Below, piece after piece: positions 5,949 to 8,318 of a stretch of 8,318 nt of DNA. This DNA is from Candidatus Woesebacteria bacterium GW2011_GWA1_41_7 (GTDB taxonomy: Bacteria; Patescibacteriota; Microgenomatia; UBA8517), in assembly GCA_000997405.1 (NCBI GenBank), contig LCBU01000017.1, forward strand, positions 1 through 8,318. The letters are read 5' to 3'. Below the pieces are notes generated by a model that was given only the letters and a program-made list of their open reading frames with translations, was not told the origin of the DNA and searched no databases. Within the stretch, counting starts at the first letter, position 1. The number at the start of each line of letters is the position of its first letter. A program made the translations under genes and the position numbers.

Positions 5949-6911
5949 CGCGAAAGAGTTAACAGCAGAAGAAACAATACTATTCAAGGACGAAAGCGCT
6001 GCAGAAGCAGTTCTCGCAAACACATCTGCAGCGGAGGCGAGAGCTTGGATCTTCACATTATCCGCCTGTACCGCTATGGTCCGCCTGTGCTTATACACAT
6101 CGACAGTTGAGTCCATATTTGCAAGACTGGATTTAAGAACTAAGTTATCTCTCTCAAGCCGGACCCTATAGAAATCCGCCGCAGCACTCATCATCTTCGC
6201 CTTAACATCTGTATTCAAAGAGGCAACTCTCGCAGCTGCGTCAGGAGCGGAAGCTATAGCTCGTACATAATCCGCTGCTGCATTCATCGCCATGTTTCTG
6301 GAATCTATAGCTTTCCCAACCGCGAACCGTACAGTTTCGATTTCAATCTTCAGTTGCTCAACAGCCTTATTTGTAGAACCTATTCCGTTATTCGCAGCAT
6401 TTACAAAATCAATCTCTTCCATCTTCTTCAGCATGGAACCGGCGACGATAAAATGCCCTTTCGCGGCATACCCCACTGCAACTCCTGCTTTCAGCTTCCT
6501 TCCCTCTGCAGTTCTTCTATCCCTATCCCTCTGCCAGGCTTGATCCTCTATATTCGCATTTATCCCTGTCCCGCCATTTGTTATCGTATTAACCAGCCAA
6601 GTCGTAGCCTCGTCAAACGCATCGTTAGATAAAGGGTAATATGTAGTGAAGAAGTTTGCAAGCTGATTCGAAAGGAGTGCGATTAATTTCTCCAACTGTG
6701 CTTCATACGTTAGAGTGGAATCAGCAGCGTCAGGGATATCAGGTTCCGTTGCTGTTACCTGGAATCCAGTAGTGGTCGATGGGGGAGCTATGTAAAACCC
6801 TATCGACTCATTGATTAAAGAATCCGCTGCATCCTGCGCTTGCTCAGTACTATTAGTCGCAGTAGCAATAGCGTTGGAAATTATATTTTCTATATACGCT
6901 TCACTCGACAT
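5946..6911 (-). CDS. Alanine-rich helical phage virion protein (321 aa), candidate ejection or internal protein
   Basis: The ATG at 6911 shares one base with the TAA of the preceding gene (TAATG) and has AGAAGGA at 6925-6919, seven bases upstream, inside the end of the 393-residue gene. Residues 1-35 form an Ala/Asn/Ser/Gln-rich helix. Residues 40-65 are a Pro/Thr/Asp linker. Residues 68-110 form an amphipathic helical region (LEKLIALLSNQLANFFTTYY). Residues 120-170 contain charged helix and a WQRDRDRR patch at 126-133. From about 180 to the end it is almost wholly helical and alanine-rich (NAAADYVRAIASAPDAAARV, ASAADVFARTASAALSSLNS), with no signal peptide or enzyme motif. The general architecture is familiar from tail-module proteins of short-tailed phages, but I cannot name a family. 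It starts a run of three helical proteins of the kind that serve as DNA-ejection proteins. A tail-stem or adaptor role is the main alternative. Confidence 0.85.
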   Translation of the reverse strand: MSSEAYIENIISNAIATATNSTEQAQDAADSLINESIGFYIAPPSTTTGFQVTATEPDIPDAADSTLTYEAQLEKLIALLSNQLANFFTTYYPLSNDAFDEATTWLVNTITNGGTGINANIEDQAWQRDRDRRTAEGRKLKAGVAVGYAAKGHFIVAGSMLKKMEEIDFVNAANNGIGSTNKAVEQLKIEIETVRFAVGKAIDSRNMAMNAAADYVRAIASAPDAAARVASLNTDVKAKMMSAAADFYRVRLERDNLVLKSSLANMDSTVDVYKHRRTIAVQADNVKIQALASAADVFARTASAALSSLNSIVSSAVNSFA

Positions 6912-8092
6912 TACTTAATCCTTCTTGAAATAGTATAGAGTATAAAGGTAATGTCAGAGACATCAAAGTCACTACCTTCGGAGTTAACAAGGGTTAAGTT
7001 CCAGTATGTTCCTAGCTTACGCTGGGAAACAGGAACCTTATGTGTTGCAAGGGTTGTGCTAGTTTCTTGAATCTGGTAGATGTTCTCAACTCCATCCGTG
7101 TCTATTTTTATGAAAATATCTCCGTCAGAAGAACAGCCAATATAGATACCTCTGGATTTTTTACTAAAGTAGGAACCATACATCGACTTCCCGATTTCAA
7201 TACAGGAATCTATATCCACCCCGGCGTCATCGGCTCCTTCCAGCTTATAAATCCCATCATCAGCAATTCCAAAATATTCTCCATCCTTTTCAAGAAAGGA
7301 GTTAAATCCATAATTATCATACTGCCAACTAGCTCCAGATCCCATCTCAACAACCCATACTCTGGCTGTATCATCAAGTGCTGGCGTACCATCAATAGCA
7401 GCGAATACTTCAAAATTAGCGACCATTGGATTACTGAATTGAGCAATGAAACTACCGATTACGGTATACTCAACACTGATAGTCATGGAATTGATCATCC
7501 ACGCTATCATCTCCCGGCTGGCCGAGTACGAATCAACGAATACACCGGCAGAGTTGAATAGAAAAATATGTTCCTGGACCGGACTATACGTGTTGATGAG
7601 GGACATCCTGTTGAAGAACTGTACTTCGCCGGGAGAGAAGTCTACACTACCTATTGACTTTAAGGCAGGAAGGGTGGCAGATAATTCTCCGCCGTCAGTA
7701 CTTTCCCACGCCTTACCTTGCAGCGGAGAAAATTCGCTGTCATGTTCTCCGATACCGACCGAGATGCCAGTGGCGTAGGTGGTTAGAGCAGGGAGAATGC
7801 TGAATGCTACCTGTGGCTCAGCAGGTACATAAAACCCTCCAGATGCTTCCGTGATCAGACCGGGGAGCATGGCGCCGCAATACCCATACCCTGAGTTGTT
7901 TACCTCATAAGCCGCGCCGCCAAGGGCAGGAAGGTCAACATTGACATAAGCAATTTCAGGATTGGTCAGTAGATACCCTTTCCCGTTGAAAGAAACTGAA
8001 CCAAGCGATATGTTCTTCCCAACACGCAGCGACCCCTCACCTTCAAAGAGTACCGCATAATCCCTGATAAATAAGTACCCGGTTCCAAGCAT
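6911..8092 (-). CDS. Beta-rich phage structural protein with LPxL repeats (393 aa), probable tail or virion surface component
   Basis: The ATG at 8092 is supported by GGGAG at 8103-8099, six bases upstream. Residues 1-50 form a short-strand region with many glycines. Residues 50-150 carry a recurring LPAL/LPGL motif at 54-57, 76-79, 100-103 and 141-144, each near the end of a strand and followed by a glycine-containing turn. Repeats of this kind are familiar to me from phage virion proteins with stacked beta repeats. Residues 160-240 are mixed. Residues 255-345 form short strand pairs separated by D/G turns (EKDGEYFGIADDGIYKLEG; SSDGDIFIKIDTDG), which resemble beta-propeller or beta-sandwich blades. 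The C-terminus (GTYWNLTLVN, then SDFDVSDITFILYTIS, ending RRIK) has the look of a closing strand pair in tail-associated proteins. No catalytic motif is visible. Being followed by helical proteins suggests a tail-tip, spike or structural role. Function is inferred; coding status is secure. Confidence 0.88.
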   Translation of the reverse strand: MLGTGYLFIRDYAVLFEGEGSLRVGKNISLGSVSFNGKGYLLTNPEIAYVNVDLPALGGAAYEVNNSGYGYCGAMLPGLITEASGGFYVPAEPQVAFSILPALTTYATGISVGIGEHDSEFSPLQGKAWESTDGGELSATLPALKSIGSVDFSPGEVQFFNRMSLINTYSPVQEHIFLFNSAGVFVDSYSASREMIAWMINSMTISVEYTVIGSFIAQFSNPMVANFEVFAAIDGTPALDDTARVWVVEMGSGASWQYDNYGFNSFLEKDGEYFGIADDGIYKLEGADDAGVDIDSCIEIGKSMYGSYFSKKSRGIYIGCSSDGDIFIKIDTDGVENIYQIQETSTTLATHKVPVSQRKLGTYWNLTLVNSEGSDFDVSDITFILYTISRRIK

Positions 8093-8292
8093 TACACGCT
8101 CCCGTATTGGACTGTTCCGTTCGCAAATTCAGCCGATAACACTTTGTCTCCGCTGGAATAGAGATACCCGTAAACGTACAAAGGGATAAATGGCGGAAAT
8201 AAATTTTCAAGATTACTTGTATAAACCAGAGTTTCCTTTTCAGTTGTGACGACATAGACAATCGAATTGTCCGCTTGCCGGTATATTTTCAC
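8092..8292 (-). CDS. Small beta-rich phage protein (66 aa), start uncertain
   Basis: I do not recognise this protein. Its predicted strands alternate with turns: a V/I/Y-rich first half (SIVYVVTTEKETLVYTS), a proline pair at residues 33-34, then aromatic strands (PLYVYGYLYSSGDKVL). There is no signal peptide or membrane helix. The proposed start is a GTG at 8292 that would overlap an upstream TGA as GTGA. No good Shine-Dalgarno lies in front of it; the nearest GGAG is about 18 bases away. The frame stays open to the window edge, so this could instead be the C-terminal part of a longer protein. Its TAA shares one base with the ATG of the 393-residue gene (TAATG), so the two are probably translationally coupled. 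An accessory tail or virion protein is a guess from context. Confidence 0.6.
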   Translation of the reverse strand: MKIYRQADNSIVYVVTTEKETLVYTSNLENLFPPFIPLYVYGYLYSSGDKVLSAEFANGTVQYGSV

Positions 8293-8318
8293 TTCCGATA
8301 ACAGGCTGTGCTCCGCTC
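8289..8318 (-). CDS. Possible 3' end of an upstream phage gene, cut by the window edge
   Basis: On the minus strand one frame is open from the window edge and reads ERSTACYRK before a TGA at 8291-8289. That TGA overlaps the GTG at 8292-8290 as GTGA, the usual four-base coupling of tightly packed phage genes. This is the only reason to call it. With nine codons visible, nothing can be said about function. The other two minus-strand frames are also open across these few bases, so chance is quite possible. Confidence 0.25.
   Translation of the reverse strand, partial: ERSTACYRK

Noticed and set aside
5936..5977. A longer start for the 266-residue gene at the TTG at 5977, giving a hydrophobic MFLLLLTLSRK leader
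   Set aside because: It is a TTG with no upstream Shine-Dalgarno and would overlap the previous gene by 32 bases, whereas the ATG at 5935 has AAGGTGG at good spacing. The apparent leader is an out-of-frame reading of the previous gene's Ser/Val/Ala-rich end.
7040..7561. A 173-codon plus-strand open frame opposite the 393-residue gene
   Set aside because: It is opposite a well-supported gene with a strong Shine-Dalgarno and coupled ends, and its composition looks like an antisense translation. No plus-strand gene is supported anywhere in the window.
7721..7739. Inverted repeat CAGCG...CGCTG
   Set aside because: Only five-base arms within coding sequence of the 393-residue gene; expected by chance in a window of this size.

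Overview
The window looks like the late structural region of a tailed bacteriophage or prophage, most likely a short-tailed (podovirus-like) one. Every gene I can support lies on the minus strand, so transcription runs from high to low coordinates. The genes are packed almost without gaps: start and stop codons overlap or lie a few bases apart, and each start but the first has a Shine-Dalgarno sequence. I see no tRNA, rRNA, CRISPR array, insertion sequence, integrase, resistance gene or recognisable metabolic gene. The host cannot be named from this window. No family assignment here rests on a database search.

Reading in the direction of transcription: at the right edge a small beta-rich ORF (8292-8092), possibly preceded by the last codons of another gene, overlaps by one base a 393-residue beta-rich protein (8092-6911) with a repeated LPxL motif. 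This overlaps by one base a 321-residue alanine-rich helical protein (6911-5946). Next come a 266-residue protein with a helical N-terminus, disordered middle and helical C-terminus (5935-5135), then a 1569-residue giant (5126-417) with several hydrophobic stretches. After a 49-base gap holding a perfect short inverted repeat comes an 85-residue beta-rich protein (367-110). Its stop overlaps the start of a last gene that leaves the window at base 1 and may begin a LamG-like or fibre-like protein.

My interpretation is that the beta-rich products at both ends are exposed tail, spike or decoration components. The three consecutive alanine-rich helical proteins of rising size (321, 266 and 1569 residues) would be a DNA-ejection (internal virion protein) set, analogous to but not visibly homologous to T7 gp14/gp15/gp16. 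The giant shows no transglycosylase signature that I can recognise. Its Gly/Ala-rich hydrophobic segments, Lys/Ala-rich basic linker and long helical stretch fit a protein that is packaged and then ejected into or across the host envelope.

The coding strand is strongly purine-rich across the giant gene. That bias is lost or reversed in a short patch over the 3' end of the 266-residue gene and is weak in part of the 393-residue gene, which may reflect mosaic ancestry. No new defence or mobile system is evident; the best candidates for something undescribed are the giant protein and the ejection-like trio.
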